This document shows positions 49,499-60,751 of a DNA stretch of 64,000 nucleotides, piece by piece. Within the stretch, counting starts at the first letter, position 1. Each line of letters opens with the position of its first letter. The position numbers and the translations under genes were made by a program. Under the pieces are notes generated by a model. It was given only the letters and a program-made list of their open reading frames with translations, made no database searches and was not told the DNA's origin. The stretch comes from Ifrita kowaldi. Its lineage: Eukaryota > Chordata > Aves > Passeriformes > Cinclosomatidae. The stretch lies in the NCBI GenBank assembly GCA_013398055.1, contig VZRS01002616.1, positions 1 through 64,000 on the forward strand, in the 5' to 3' direction.

Positions 49499-52100
49499 AA
49501 TTAATTAGAAATTCAAACAATTAGTGTCTAGTAAGAAACATAAGCAAAAGAGCGAATGAATTGTAATAAACTACACTTGAAGCAGAAAATATATTATTAT
49601 TGGACATTTTTGTAAACTATTATTTTATTGACTATAATGCATCCTATTCCTACATTTTCTTGTCTTTGCTTTTAGTTTAATCTCAGTGAGTAAAAATGAA
49701 AGATATAAAAATGCATTAATGCAGTCGCAATTTCTAGGAATTGCCTTGTAGTAAAACATACTGGATCATCCTAGTAGTTTTACAGAATGAAAAGCCACAT
49801 GAAAGCCACACCCACAGTTGATTAGCTCTTTTACTCAAATGGGGATGGATGGATGGATGAATGGATGTGATTGATGAAAATAAGGATACAACCCCTATAT
49901 GAACTAGTGTGGATGCACGTCAGCATACACTCGTCCTATAAAAACACAGCAGCTATCAGCCATGTTTGATAGTCTTCCAGACTATAGCATATAGTGTTTC
50001 TACATAATATAAATATTTTGGAATGATAGGATTTTTATCATCTGCAAAACAAAACTCTTTCCACTTTGTGTGCAGGCTGGGGTGATGCTCTCATTCAAAA
50101 TGCCAGGCTGCAGTGCAACCTCACTGCTACGCTGCTTTCTCCTCACCTGCACAGCCTGCACCCCTGTGGAACAGATCCTGCAGAAGTTGAGCAATCCGCT
50201 GGGAGCAATAACACTCTAAAATACATGGTTATGGCTTTACCAAGCAAATTATTCCTCTGAACCTGAAGCACAATTTAAGTGCTTAAAGCTAGGGCAAGTC
50301 TGTGGGAAGAGCAGAACTGGGGTGCTCTGCAGTGGTACTCCCACATGTGGCGGTAGGTGTGTGCAGGGCTGGATCCTTTATTTGCTTGACGATTGATCAT
50401 GTTATTCATCACAGTAAGAGTCCACTCAACAAAAGAGCAGGTTGGCTGCATGAAACACAAATCTATTTTGGGAGCATTTTTGGCAGGTAAAAAGTCTTCA
50501 AAATATATAGGCAAAAGGCCAAATGAAGAGCTGAGCTTGTTAAATGAGCTGCTTTTCAGCTGGCACTGCTGCCCAGAGCCTGGTACAGCATCTTTCAGGC
50601 ACGTGACCTAATTTGCACTAGCCTGGATTATTGTTGTGCATTTAATAACATTTGATGATAGTCTAGAAAATCTTTGTGCCTACAAGACCAGTGTGAGATG
50701 GCGGTAGAAAAGACTGCCAAGAGCATCAGCTTGGCGTAGGAAGATCTGTATTCTGGAGATGAGAGTCTTGCTAGCATTGAGGAAAGCCATTTGGGGTGGA
50801 GCATGCTGGACTCCTGCTGGGTTTGGGGTACCACATACATATCCTGGTCAAAACCACAAACATCTTCTTTTGAGTTTCGGGTTTTTTTTCATCCCAGACA
50901 AAGAACTTGTAAATAAGATGTCAAGATTGCCGTGGACCAGTGGGCTCTGGAGACAGCTGTGGGAAATGAACTGCACAAAGCTTTACCATGTACGTGCTGT
51001 CTTAATGAGCGCAGGAGAGTTAACAAATGCATCTTTTAAAGCAAGAACAACACAAATGAGCAAGCACTGGGAAGCTTACATTTGAAATCAACCTTTTTTT
51101 TTTACTTTAAAAATACATATTTGCTTCCAAAGGAGGAATAGCTCCGCTGGGTGTCTGTTCTTTTCTGCTTAAGCAGGAATTGTAACAGTAAATAGTTTTA
51201 CTGTAGAAAGTAACATTTGTTAGCAGTCAGGTATCTAATTTGCTCAACATGTAAGGGGAAAAGGATCCTGATTTTAGCTGACCAAGGCAGTAGGTGGTCA
51301 CCAACACAGCAAATGTTAATATTCTACCCTTTACAGATAGTCTATGTCGATCTATCAGTGTATTTCTAAGTACGCAATCATTGTCACAACTCCCTGGGTA
51401 CTTTACAAAATCAGATAAACCATGGCAACTGAATAATAATGTGGCTTGAAAGGAAAAACCATTAACAAAAAGAAATGCATTCTCCCCCTCTAGTTCCTTA
51501 ATTTAAAATTCACACCAGGCTCCAGCAATCTGAATATTAGAAAAAAAATTTCAAAGAGAATACACAATGACTAAGTGGTTATATATTCCTATCCCCTCCC
51601 AGAAGAATAAATGACAACTGTGCTTGGCAGAAACCTGAGGAGCTGCACTATACCCAATCAGACCAATTGTATCCAGGTTTTTTTGCCTCCAGGCATGACC
51701 AGCAGCAAACTGTTTTTGCACAGCATATTTGGTCTTAAGCTTTGTAGCTCCAAAAGGAAGGCTAAGCAACTACTGTTCTTCAGTGCAAGCCATGGAGAAC
51801 AGGAAGGCGTATTTGCCTCGTGCATTTTTCATCTCGGCCAACACGGCAACAGTTAATCTCATCAAGGCTGCTGGCAGCTGTGGTGTGTCAGGGACTGTGA
51901 TGTAACTGCAGAGCCCTTCCCCATCATGTGGCAGTGCATCAGAGACTGATAAAGCCCACTTGCTCTATTTGTCATAGAAGTATCTAATTATTGCTAAGCT
52001 TTGAAGAGTGGTTCGTGGTGGTGAATTCCACATGACAGTTGTATAATACATGGACAAGAATTATCTTTGAGCAATTTCTGATATCTACAAGGGTGGTTTC
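49499..52100. other. Unique sequence, no gene seen
   Basis: No exon or clear repeat beyond the GGAT microsatellite. ORFs reach 108 codons and are unrecognised. Confidence 0.55.
49843..49868 (+). repeat. (GGAT)n microsatellite
   Basis: Five to six GGAT/GAAT units in tandem. Confidence 0.85.
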
Positions 52101-52680
52101 TTTTCTTAAGTTTGAAAGCATCAATAGCAGACTTCACTTTCTACCCTATTTTCTGCATTATACGCTTGCTCATTTCCCTGTCCTAACCTTTAAAAGCTCC
52201 CTCATATAGAAGAAAGCATTCCATTCATATTTTTAATATTATCCTTTTCTCTGGTTTCAGCCGTAGTGTTTTTAGCTGGAGTATTTGAAATTATGCACCC
52301 TAGAGACCTCCTTCTACAAGACAATTGGTTAATAGGGCTCCAGTGACTTGCAGAAGCATTTGGTCTTCTTTTGATTTGGTACTATTCTTTGTCCACTTCT
52401 TATTACAGCTTAGCATTTATTTGATCTGCTTTCTTATTTCCTGTTGAAACTTTTTCAATGAAATATCCATGGTGGTGTTCGTGCTCTTTCTTATGATTTA
52501 TTTGATTTAGAGTACTGTAGTGCTGAGGTAGAGAGAGCTGCCTTCTGCCTTGCATTTCTATCAGTTAATTTAACAGCAACTATCTGTCCGACATTCAATT
52601 TCATCTTTCATTATGTGACATTTTAACAAAGTTGTGAGATTATTTGGAAATTCTACAGCCTTTTGTTTTTTTGTTATGAA
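52101..52680 (-). mobile_element. Ancient CR1/L3-like fragment, minus strand
   Basis: The order of landmarks follows an old CR1 read in reverse: ATTTGATCTGCTTTCTTATT, then GAAATATCCATGGTGG, TCTTTCTTATG, CGACATTCAATTTCATCTTT and finally AAGTTGTGAGATTATTTGG. Substitutions and gaps are heavy; the boundaries are guesses. It is older than the 47-kb CR1 copy. Confidence 0.45.
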
Positions 52681-54392
52681 CTTGTGACATCCTGAAATGA
52701 TGTCATTTCATTCACTTCACTTCAGACTTTCTTCTGGGTATTGTAACCCATATCCAGAGATGTTTCTTCACTTATACCTGTTCTTTTTATTGAATATTGG
52801 CTATATATACTCTTTCTTTGTCGACAACTTTTCAGGTTCTTATAAAACCAGAAAAGAATGGTTCCCCACATTGGGTTTTGATTCCATCAGTGATGAGAAT
52901 ATTTAGAAAATTTGTATGAATAAATGCTGTCTTTGTATTTTTATTGTATTTTAAGGGAAGAATAAAAGTAAATGTGGAACTGGACTATGGTCACATTTAT
53001 TCTGAAATAAATATTGAAATATATAAAATACATAAAAATTTTACCCATAAGTAATCAAAATAGTTCTCTTTTAGGTCCAGAGAACAGAGTAACAGGCACA
53101 GCTTCTTTGCTGGACTATACCTGGAATGTGCCATCAAGAAGGAAGCTAACAAAGCAGCCTTTGTATACTCTATATCATTAGAGTGATTAGTAAGAATACC
53201 TATGTATCAGAAGAAGCAAATATTAGATTAAGGGTAAAAAAAAGGTTTTTCTTAACAGCTTCAGCCCCTAGAGATAAGGTAATCCTGCATGTCAAACACA
53301 CACCATAAACCGATTCACAAATAGTATCGGCTATCTGCTAAAAACTATAAAGCAAGTCATTCATTTACAAGAACCTGTTAACGTCAATAAATCCTCAAAG
53401 GCTAATGAAGTAAAGGGCCCTGAGCAAGGATTTAGCTAGGTCTGTGTGCACGAGAAGGATACTCTTTTACCACACATCCAGCCCCCTGAGCAGTTTATAG
53501 AAGGCCTTTGAGGTTTCAGGACACACAAGCACACCTCCTGGTGGTTCTTGTCCCAGGCTGCCTGTGTTGCCCTGCCACCAACAAGCCTCATGGGGCTGCC
53601 CAAAACCCCACAAAGATTCTGCAGGATTTTCTGGATGCAGACATACGAATAAATAAAATGGGCTGTACAACCTTGTATTTCTGCTGAACTGACAAACACA
53701 GGTAGATCTGATTTTCCAAAATCCTGATTTAGCACACCCAACCATTAATATGCTTGTAGCAGTCCTGGGAGCATGTTTCCAGAGCATCCTTGAGCCCAGA
53801 GTCTTGAGAATTACAAGGCTCACTGGTGGACCACAGCTTCACCATCTCCTTTCAAAAAATCTGCAGCCTCACTACCCAAATCCCTGTTGTGTGATTACAG
53901 TTCACAGTGTTTACATATAAAATTTCAGGGTTACTTATTCCATGAGTTAAGACAAACAGGGGAAGGGGTGAGATCTTCTGAACAAGATGCACGCATGCAT
54001 ACAGAGATATGTATATATATATATGTACATGCATATGTATATGTATAAAGTGAGTTGATAAAAATGAAACCCAAACCTTCAGCTATCAGCTTCAGCCTCA
54101 GGGAAAGACAGACTAAGCTGTATGCCCAGAGGACTAGCACATCTCTCTTCTGGCAAAGCAGAGAGGGAGAGAAGATGTTCTACAGCCAAAACACCCTTGA
54201 CTGGAATGGGATTTCAGGTTCCCTGGAGGCGCATCTGAAACTCAGCAAAGTAGCAGCTGCTTGTACAGATCCCTCCCAGGGCAGTATGGCCAAGGGGAAC
54301 TGATAAAAAAACAGGTTGCAAATTTTTTAGGACTTGATATATTAGTGCCATCACAGCAATTTCAGCCTACCAGCTCCCGGGAAATTCCTGAG
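52681..54392. other. Unique sequence, no gene seen
   Basis: AT-rich at the left and mixed at the right. No exon or other repeat recognised apart from the TA-rich microsatellite. Two overlapping minus-strand ORFs (53436-53823) share DNA in different frames. Confidence 0.55.
54005..54047. repeat. (TA/TG)n microsatellite
   Basis: Alternating TA with interspersed GTA/CA steps; an imperfect dinucleotide repeat. Confidence 0.85.
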
Positions 54393-54753
54393 TGTGGGGA
54401 GAAATAAGATAGAATTAGGTTGCAGGCTGTGGGACACATGGCAGCACAAAGGAGCACATGGCAGCACACAGAGCCTTGTCTCCACCAGACCCTGGGGGGA
54501 GGAGGTGTCACACAGCAGACCCCTACAGAGAGGAGCCTGCCGGGAGCTGCTGAACAGGTGAACAGCGAGGGACCACCCATAGAAGGACATGTAGAAAGTG
54601 TGTTGCTGATGTGGCAACACGGGATAGGTCACGGAGTGAGAATTGCCACGTAAGGAAATTCTGCGCCTCAGAAAATGTATAAAACCAGCTCATTTCTTTG
54701 AATAAATGATTCAGATTCCCTGCTGGTCTGGGTCTGTGCCTCAATCACTGACA
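54393..54753 (+). mobile_element. ERVK-like solo LTR with 6-bp target-site duplication
   Basis: A 361-bp element starting TGTGGGGAGAAATAAG and ending CACTGACA, flanked by identical CCTGAG at 54387-54392 and 54754-54759. It carries a TATA box (TATAAAA, 54678-54684) and AATAAA (54701-54706), then a short U5-like end with GGTCTGGGTCTGTGCC. The direct repeat CACATGGCAGCACA occurs twice within U3. No internal retroviral genes are beside it. The 6-bp duplication points to ERVK/ERV2-class integration. ORFs over it are shadows. Confidence 0.92.
54678..54706 (+). promoter_or_regulatory. LTR core promoter and poly(A) signal
   Basis: TATAAAA at 54678-54684 is followed only 23 bp later by AATAAA at 54701-54706. 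Transcription from this TATA would start close to or just past the AATAAA, so the R region must be short and the poly(A) signal would lie in U3 or at the start site. Activity today is unknown. Confidence 0.7.
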
Positions 54754-54759
54754 CCTGAG

Positions 54760-55004
54760 CACTGCTACTCTGGTGTGCTTGGCACCGTGTTGCATTTGGT
54801 GACAGGGCAGGCACAAGCCTGCACTCGTTTCTCCAAAGCAGCAAGGTGTCATGAGAAGTGGCTGCTGCAAGTCAGTTTTGGTGAAGAAAATCGCAGATTT
54901 CTGGGGCCAAATGCATTTGAGACTGGACAAGTTGATTCTTTGGAATGTACAGTATATAGACGAAGAATTTTCATTCTTTGCAACCAAGGTTTATTTGATA
55001 TCAT
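54760..55004. other. Unique sequence between LTR and CR1
   Basis: No repeat or exon recognised. GCATTTGGTGACAGGG near 54792 looks like a primer-binding-site region, but it lies outside the LTR as defined by the target-site duplication and is probably chance. Confidence 0.5.
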
Positions 55005-55226
55005 ATAATCATAGAATGGCTTGGATTGGAAGGGATCTTAAAGATCATTTAGTTCCAACACTCCTACTGTGGGCAGGAACACCTTCCACTACACCAGGTG
55101 GTTCAAAACACCATCCAACCTGGCCTTGAACACTTCAAGAGACGGGGGCATCCACAACTTCTCTGGGTAACCTGTGCCAGTGCCTCACCAGCCTCAGAGA
55201 AAAACAAATTCCTAATAGCTAATATG
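55005..55226 (-). mobile_element. CR1 LINE 3' end, minus strand
   Basis: A short copy (about 220 bp). It opens ATAATCATAGAATGGCTTGG, then GGAAGGGATCTTAAAGATCA and TTTAGTTCCAACACTCC. It continues with CTGGCCTTGAACACTTCAAG and ends after AACCTGTGCCAGTGCCTCAC...AAATTCCTAATAGC. It is 5'-truncated and of the same 3'-end type as the 47-kb copy. Confidence 0.93.
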
Positions 55227-56090
55227 TTGCAAGATGGTTTGTTGTTATTCACTGAATTATTGTGTCTGCTTGAGTTTCTTGCTGGAATCACTAAAATTAT
55301 ATTTTGAATTTGACTGCAGACAAAGTTTGATGCTCTGTGACAGTGTGGGAATCCTGTGGGGTCTCCTGCTGTTGTTTTGGATACTGTGCATGATCCAGAT
55401 CCTCCTTGTGCCAGGGATGCCAGCAAGCCAATTATCTGCAAAACTGTGCACTGGACATTTGCACTTTGGTGGCTGCTTATACAGATTTTAATAACCTTGT
55501 AATCTCAGCCAAGACCATGCTTGGCAGGACAAATAGAGTTTTGTCCTGTCTCTGGACTGTGCCTTGCCAGAAGTGCCTCTGCCAAGATGCAGCTCTAACA
55601 GGATTAGTCTGGAGCAGGTGATGAACCTAGGGAGTTGGTGTAATGAAAAAATATGGCTTTTTTTTTTACTTGATGTGATTAGCAGATGAAATACGACTGG
55701 TTAACAGCACCAGATAAACATTCTGTAGAACTCTTTAAATAATATAATGGACCATTAGCAGTTCTAACAGGCATTAGCTCAACCCAGCTTTGTCTGATAC
55801 AAATACCAACAGCTGCTCTCGAGCAGGAGCCAGGTAGCAGAGATCACATCATATTTTTTCTGAAGAAAGGTTATATCTCAGCCTCTTTCTGTTACTACAG
55901 CAAAGACATTTTGAACTGGGCCCCTGAAAACCCCTTTAGAGTCAGCAGGATTTCCAACACTGTGTTCACCCAGAGCCCTAAATCAAAGCATCTTTTGTTA
56001 GAAATATGGTGGCAATGTATCTGTTTGGAAAATAATAATTCAGGAGGAAAGACTATGAAGTACACAGTTAAAAATGGAGGCAGACCATCA
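55227..56090. other. Unique sequence, no gene seen
   Basis: No repeat or exon is recognised. Confidence 0.5.
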
Positions 56091-57530
56091 GGAGAAGCTT
56101 CTCAAAAATCATACAGTTGTAACACTGAAAGAAACTTTAAAACAACTCCAGAGCCAAACTCATGCTTTAGAGCAGAACCAAGCATTTTCATACGACCCAT
56201 GAGACATGTCTAACCTCTTCTTAAACGTCCAGTGAAGGCGATATAGAAACTCTTCTCAAAATTCCACTGCCTTATTAGCCTGAAAACTGAAAAATGCTTC
56301 ATGATACAGAACATAATTTTGCATTACTGCAAATCTAGCTGTCCTCTTGTTTTCAATAGACAAGAAATACAGTTAAACACGATCCAATTTTTCTTTGGTA
56401 TTTCAGGACCATTATCATATTCCCTCTAGTTTCCATTTTCTAAAGAAAGCGAACATATATTTGAGCCTTTCCTTAGAAGTCAGGATGTCTGAAATGCATT
56501 GCTCTCTTTCTGTGCTCTTTTTCTCAAAGGAGAGAACTAAAGCTGGACACAGTATTTCAGCAACACCACAAATTGCCAAATTTTATCAACTCCGTTTAAA
56601 TATTAACTCCTACATCTTATCTGATCGTTCTGCCAATACATCTCGTGACATTTTTCTTTTTGAGCAACAGATTACTAGTTTTGTTTCTTGTTAAAATGGT
56701 GATTCATTGTAATCCTGGATCCTTTTCTGCAGAGTCATCCCAGATCCTTTCTCTCTCTATCCTCAAGCTTGTATTTGTGCATTTGATTTTTTCCTCCCTT
56801 AGTGTAGTACTCTGTACTTGTCTTTATTTCAGTTCATCTTATTGATTTCAGACCATTCCTCCAACTTGTCAAGACCATTTCAAATTCTAAACTTGTCCTC
56901 CACAGGGTTTGCAACCCCTCCCAGTTTGGTGTCATCAGCAAATTAGTATACATGCTATTCCATCTTTTAAACTGCTAATGAAATTATTGAACAGAACTGG
57001 CCCAAGGTAGCCCCCCATGGGAGCCTGTATAAAATGCTTGTCTGGTTTGATAGAGACTGTTGATAGGAATGTGAATCATTCTGTATTTTTTCAAGCAACA
57101 TATCCGTTGTACAGTAATTTCAATGAGGCCGTCTCCCACTGTGCTGTGAAATGTTGAAGAATGTTATACAGAACAGTGTCAAAAGCCCTGCTGAAGTCAT
57201 CACAGTGACTGTTCTCTTCTCCTGCAGGCTTGTAAAGAGAAGAAATCAGATAGGTTTGACATGCCTTATTTTTCACAAACCCATGCTGTTTCTTATCACC
57301 TTGTTATTCTCTAGATGCCTTTATAACACATGTAATAATGTAAGCACGTAATAATTTGTTCCAGGATCTTTTCAGATATTGAAATTATGCTGACTTCTCC
57401 AAAATTCTCAAGAGCTTCCTTTATTCCCTTTCTAAAGACAGAAACCATGTCTGTCGTTTTCTGCCCTCTGAAATTTCTTCTGCACTCCACGTGTTCTCAA
57501 AGATACTCTTCAGATTGTCTCTGTTGGCTT
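56091..57530 (-). mobile_element. Old CR1 LINE fragment, minus strand (about 1.4 kb)
   Basis: The reverse-complement CR1 order is recognisable but degraded: AACCTCTTCTTAAACGTCCAG, GAGAACTAAAGCTGGACACA, GTTTGGTGTCATCAGCAAAT, CCCCCCATGGGAGCC, AGTGTCAAAAGCCCTGCTGA, TTTTTCACAAACCCATGCTG and AATTTGTTCCAGGATCTTTT. A minus-strand piece at 57091-57276 still encodes DFSRAFDTV, the RT motif-A region. The divergence and the wording are closer to ancient, L3-like CR1 than to the young 47-kb copy. The left boundary is approximate. Confidence 0.85.
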
Positions 57531-57825
57531 CTTCTGGCTCAAATTCACCCTGACCCACGGTCTGTGGCTCTGCAATGGCCCTCCAAGGCTGTCCATGGTC
57601 TTCCCCACTGCAGCCTCTGGTGCTGTGCCATAGCTCCTGCAGGTGAGGGAGGCATCCCTGGCTTTCCTCCCCCTTGAGCTGCCCCTCTTCCACAGCTCTG
57701 GGACTCCCACAGCAAGTCCAGCCCTATGCTACCTGTCAGGGGGTACAGGCCTTAAATTCTGAGAGAGAATTTTAGCTTTTTAGCCTTTTTTGTGAGGCTT
57801 CCTGGATAAAGTCTTACTACAGTCT
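57531..57825. other. GC-richer unclassified segment
   Basis: A short GC-richer stretch with overlapping ORFs on both strands and no recognised motif, lying between the old CR1 and a CR1-like terminal repeat. Confidence 0.45.
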
Positions 57826-57852
57826 ATGATTTTATGATTCTATGATTCTGTA
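57826..57852 (+). repeat. CR1-type 8-bp terminal repeat remnant
   Basis: Three tandem units, GATTTTATGATTCTATGATTCTG-like, match the plus-strand 3' end of CR1. No CR1 body is clear just upstream, so this is an extreme 5' truncation or an independent simple repeat. Confidence 0.5.
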
Positions 57853-60133
57853 TATTCAGCCTAGTATGCTGGGCAGGAGAGTATTTCAACATGACATTAA
57901 AGCTTGAATTTGACTAATTATTATTCAAAATACTTTTTCCTTGGCTCAGTTTTGCATCTCTCTCTCTCTCTTCTTGTTTTTTCTTCTTTTTTTTAAAATT
58001 AATATTTATTAGTTTCTGGAAACAATTGCCTTTGTGAGAACCACAGCCAAAAAAAAAAGAAGAGAAAAGGCAGTAATATAACAGCCTTCAAAGTGTCATT
58101 TGTTGCGTGCTCTCCTTCTGTTAAGTATTGCCTTTCTTTCACCTCCATCTGCCTTCTAATGAATTTGAAAGTAAAAAAAAAAACAAAACCCTAGGAAAAA
58201 TACAAAAGAGAACAAAACACAAACTTTTCTATTGCTTACTTTTTCAAAGTGCAAAAAAATGAAGATGATTTTCCTGGAAGAGTTGATAAAGCTTCTTGGG
58301 ACAATTGTATCAGTAGCATGGAAAAGTGGGTGCCCTACAGGAAACTGTCTCTGTTGAAAAGGGAAGGTTACAATCTAATGTGAGTTCTCCTTTCCCCTCC
58401 AGTCCATATTATCATTTGATCAGAAGAAAGAACATTCTGGTAAAATCAGGATTTGGTTAATTAGGTCCTATTTCAGCTAAGGAACTTCATTTTCAGACAG
58501 AAACATCTCCTTGCAGGGTTATTTCTGTTCTGAAATCCTGCCGTGGTGTTTCTCCTGCAATTGAGAGCTGACAAGCATCTGCACTTGCAGCGTGCCAGCC
58601 AGGCTGCTCTTTCTTTTGGACACAGATGCTGGCTTAGCAGAGAGAGGAGCACAGTGCTCACCGTGAGACTGTCTGTAACATCCACCAAAGGAAGAGGGAA
58701 AACATTTGAAAAGAAACTGAAATGACCTTGCTCATATGTGGAGCTCAATACAGCCAAATCAACAACTCCCATATTGGCTCTGTAGTAGACATGACATTTT
58801 CAAGGTTTAATGCCAAGTGCTTTTCCTCTGCATTTCTGTTTTCATGCTGAGAACTGATCAACAGATTGATGCAAAGCACATAGCTCCACTTTTCCTCCAG
58901 CTTTGCACTAAATATTTGAAAGCTGGCAACCCAGAGTCATAGGTGCAGGGAAACATCGCTTCCAGGAAGGGTCTTTGCACTTGACAGCCTTGACTGCAGA
59001 TGTTTTCTTTTGGGAACTTTTCATTACCTGATTTTATATACACCTACACACAGATCATAAGGTATTAACCAATTCCCCAGGGAGTCTGCACTTGGTGTAG
59101 TACCTGAATGTAATACCTTTAGCTTTGAACATAACTTTCACTATTGCAGCTGAGCATGGAGAAACCTCCAAGAAGTCACAGTTCTTCCTCAACCAAGACC
59201 TCCAGCACATCTGCCACATAAAACTAAAAATAAACACACTCTCTTCCATGAGAAATACATGGAATTTTTCAAAGTTTGTTTTCATCTTACACCAGGACAA
59301 AATAGAACAAAATATATTGATTATACTGATACCATCATTTGTGATTTAACACATCCTAAAGTAAACTTCTTCATTTTGTTTTCACACAATATTTTTGAAA
59401 AACTTACTTCATCACCTCAAAATATTTCAGTGTGAGTGAGAGACTGGTTGTGCACATTTTCAGCTTCCAAATCCTCGCAACCTTCTTTTACCCATATTAG
59501 ATACCTCAAGAGCAGCCCATTACACCAGTATCTGGCTCACATATTTTAATGAATTCACTTTCACAGGTTCCATGTTTATTAAGGAATTGGTATTACTGCT
59601 ACTATACATACAGGGGAAGTAATAACTCAAGAATAGGGAAAAAGAGTGTCATTGAGGTCCAGTTATAATGTTCTTTCTGACACATCCCATGTATATTTTT
59701 AGCTCCAAATATCAAACCAGAAACTCAGACAACTGCAGACAACCTGCATCCTGCTCTTTCTCCACCCTTTTTGCCTACTGCAAACTCCCAACCTGATTCC
59801 TCAGCAACACCTGTGAGGACAGCATAGCTCTGGCACAGAACTTAATTCTCTTCTCTGTCATTCTTGAATAGATATGCCTCACACTGAAACCGGGGACCTT
59901 GGAGCTGTACAAACCTGTGATAGGTGTCAACACTCCTCAAAGGCTCACACAGCACCTGCAGGTCGGTAGGTGTGAGCTGTTAGCTCATCTGCCCCGGCTG
60001 TGCCTGGTTGTTACTGACCGGCAAGTGAGGTGATGCTGCTGGAGGATGCATGAACTCAGTCGCACTCAGCAGCTCAGGGGTGAATTATCTGAGCACAGAA
60101 TTGTAAAACAGAGGTATCTAGCAATATATCCTC
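57853..60133. other. Unique sequence, no gene seen
   Basis: AT-rich with many homopolymer runs (57.96-58.2 kb). No exon or repeat family recognised. Confidence 0.55.
57956..57994 (+). repeat. (CT)n and T-rich tract
   Basis: CT dinucleotides pass into a TTCTT/T-rich run. Confidence 0.85.
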
Positions 60134-60751
60134 TGAGAGAAAACCAGGTTACAACCACCCTTCCCCCCACCAGGTTCGGGAAAAAGGGAATTTTCCTCGA
60201 AGGAAAGTGAAAGAGATAACAACTATTTATTTAACAAACACACAGGAAAAAGGGTAATAATGCTAAATAATGAAATCTCTCGCTGTAGAGAGAAACCTGG
60301 GAAGATTTCAGAGTCCTTCTGTAGATGTGGTGTCTCTCCTCCTCGGAGCTGGGTGAGCTCCGTCCTGGGCCCACCCCCTCGGGCCTCGGGGAAAATTCTC
60401 CCGATGTGTTCTGATGTTGTTGAAACAGTCCAGAAGAGAAGAAGGAAAAAAAACAACCAAAATCTCAGGAAACAAAGTTCAGCTTTTCGTCTCACGCCGG
60501 AGAGAGAGAAAAGAAGAAAAAACTGGCTGAAGAAGCAAGCAGGATGCTCCCCCTGTGCTACCGCAGCCAGAGCACGCAGAGGAGTGTAATCTCCGTGTCC
60601 TTGAGACACTGCTTTGAAAAGTTTGCTTGGTTCCTTTTTTTTCTTCCCTCTCAAACTCAGTTTAAAGGCACAGAAAAGGCACAAAATTAATTGTTTGGCA
60701 TAAAGCCGTGATAGGGGATATACATGATGGAGTCACCCCAAGACAGCCACA
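60134..60751 (-). mobile_element. ERVL-type LTR, minus strand
   Basis: Read on the minus strand it runs from TGTGGCTGTCTTGGGGTG through GTATATCCCCTATCACGG and a GC-rich middle. It then has GTTAAATAAATAGTTGTTATC (AATAAA near 60220-60232), followed by TTTCCTTCGAGGAAAATTCC and CCCGAACCTGGTGGGGGG. That wording matches avian ERVL LTRs. The 3' end on the minus strand (near 60134) may be truncated, and no target-site duplication could be confirmed. No internal retroviral genes are adjacent. The 153-codon minus-strand ORF here is LTR sequence, not a gene. Confidence 0.7.

Noticed and set aside
54754..54830. Extension of the 54-kb LTR to a primer-binding-site-like TTTGGTGACAGGG
   Set aside because: The perfect CCTGAG duplication places the LTR end at 54753, so the later motif lies outside the element.
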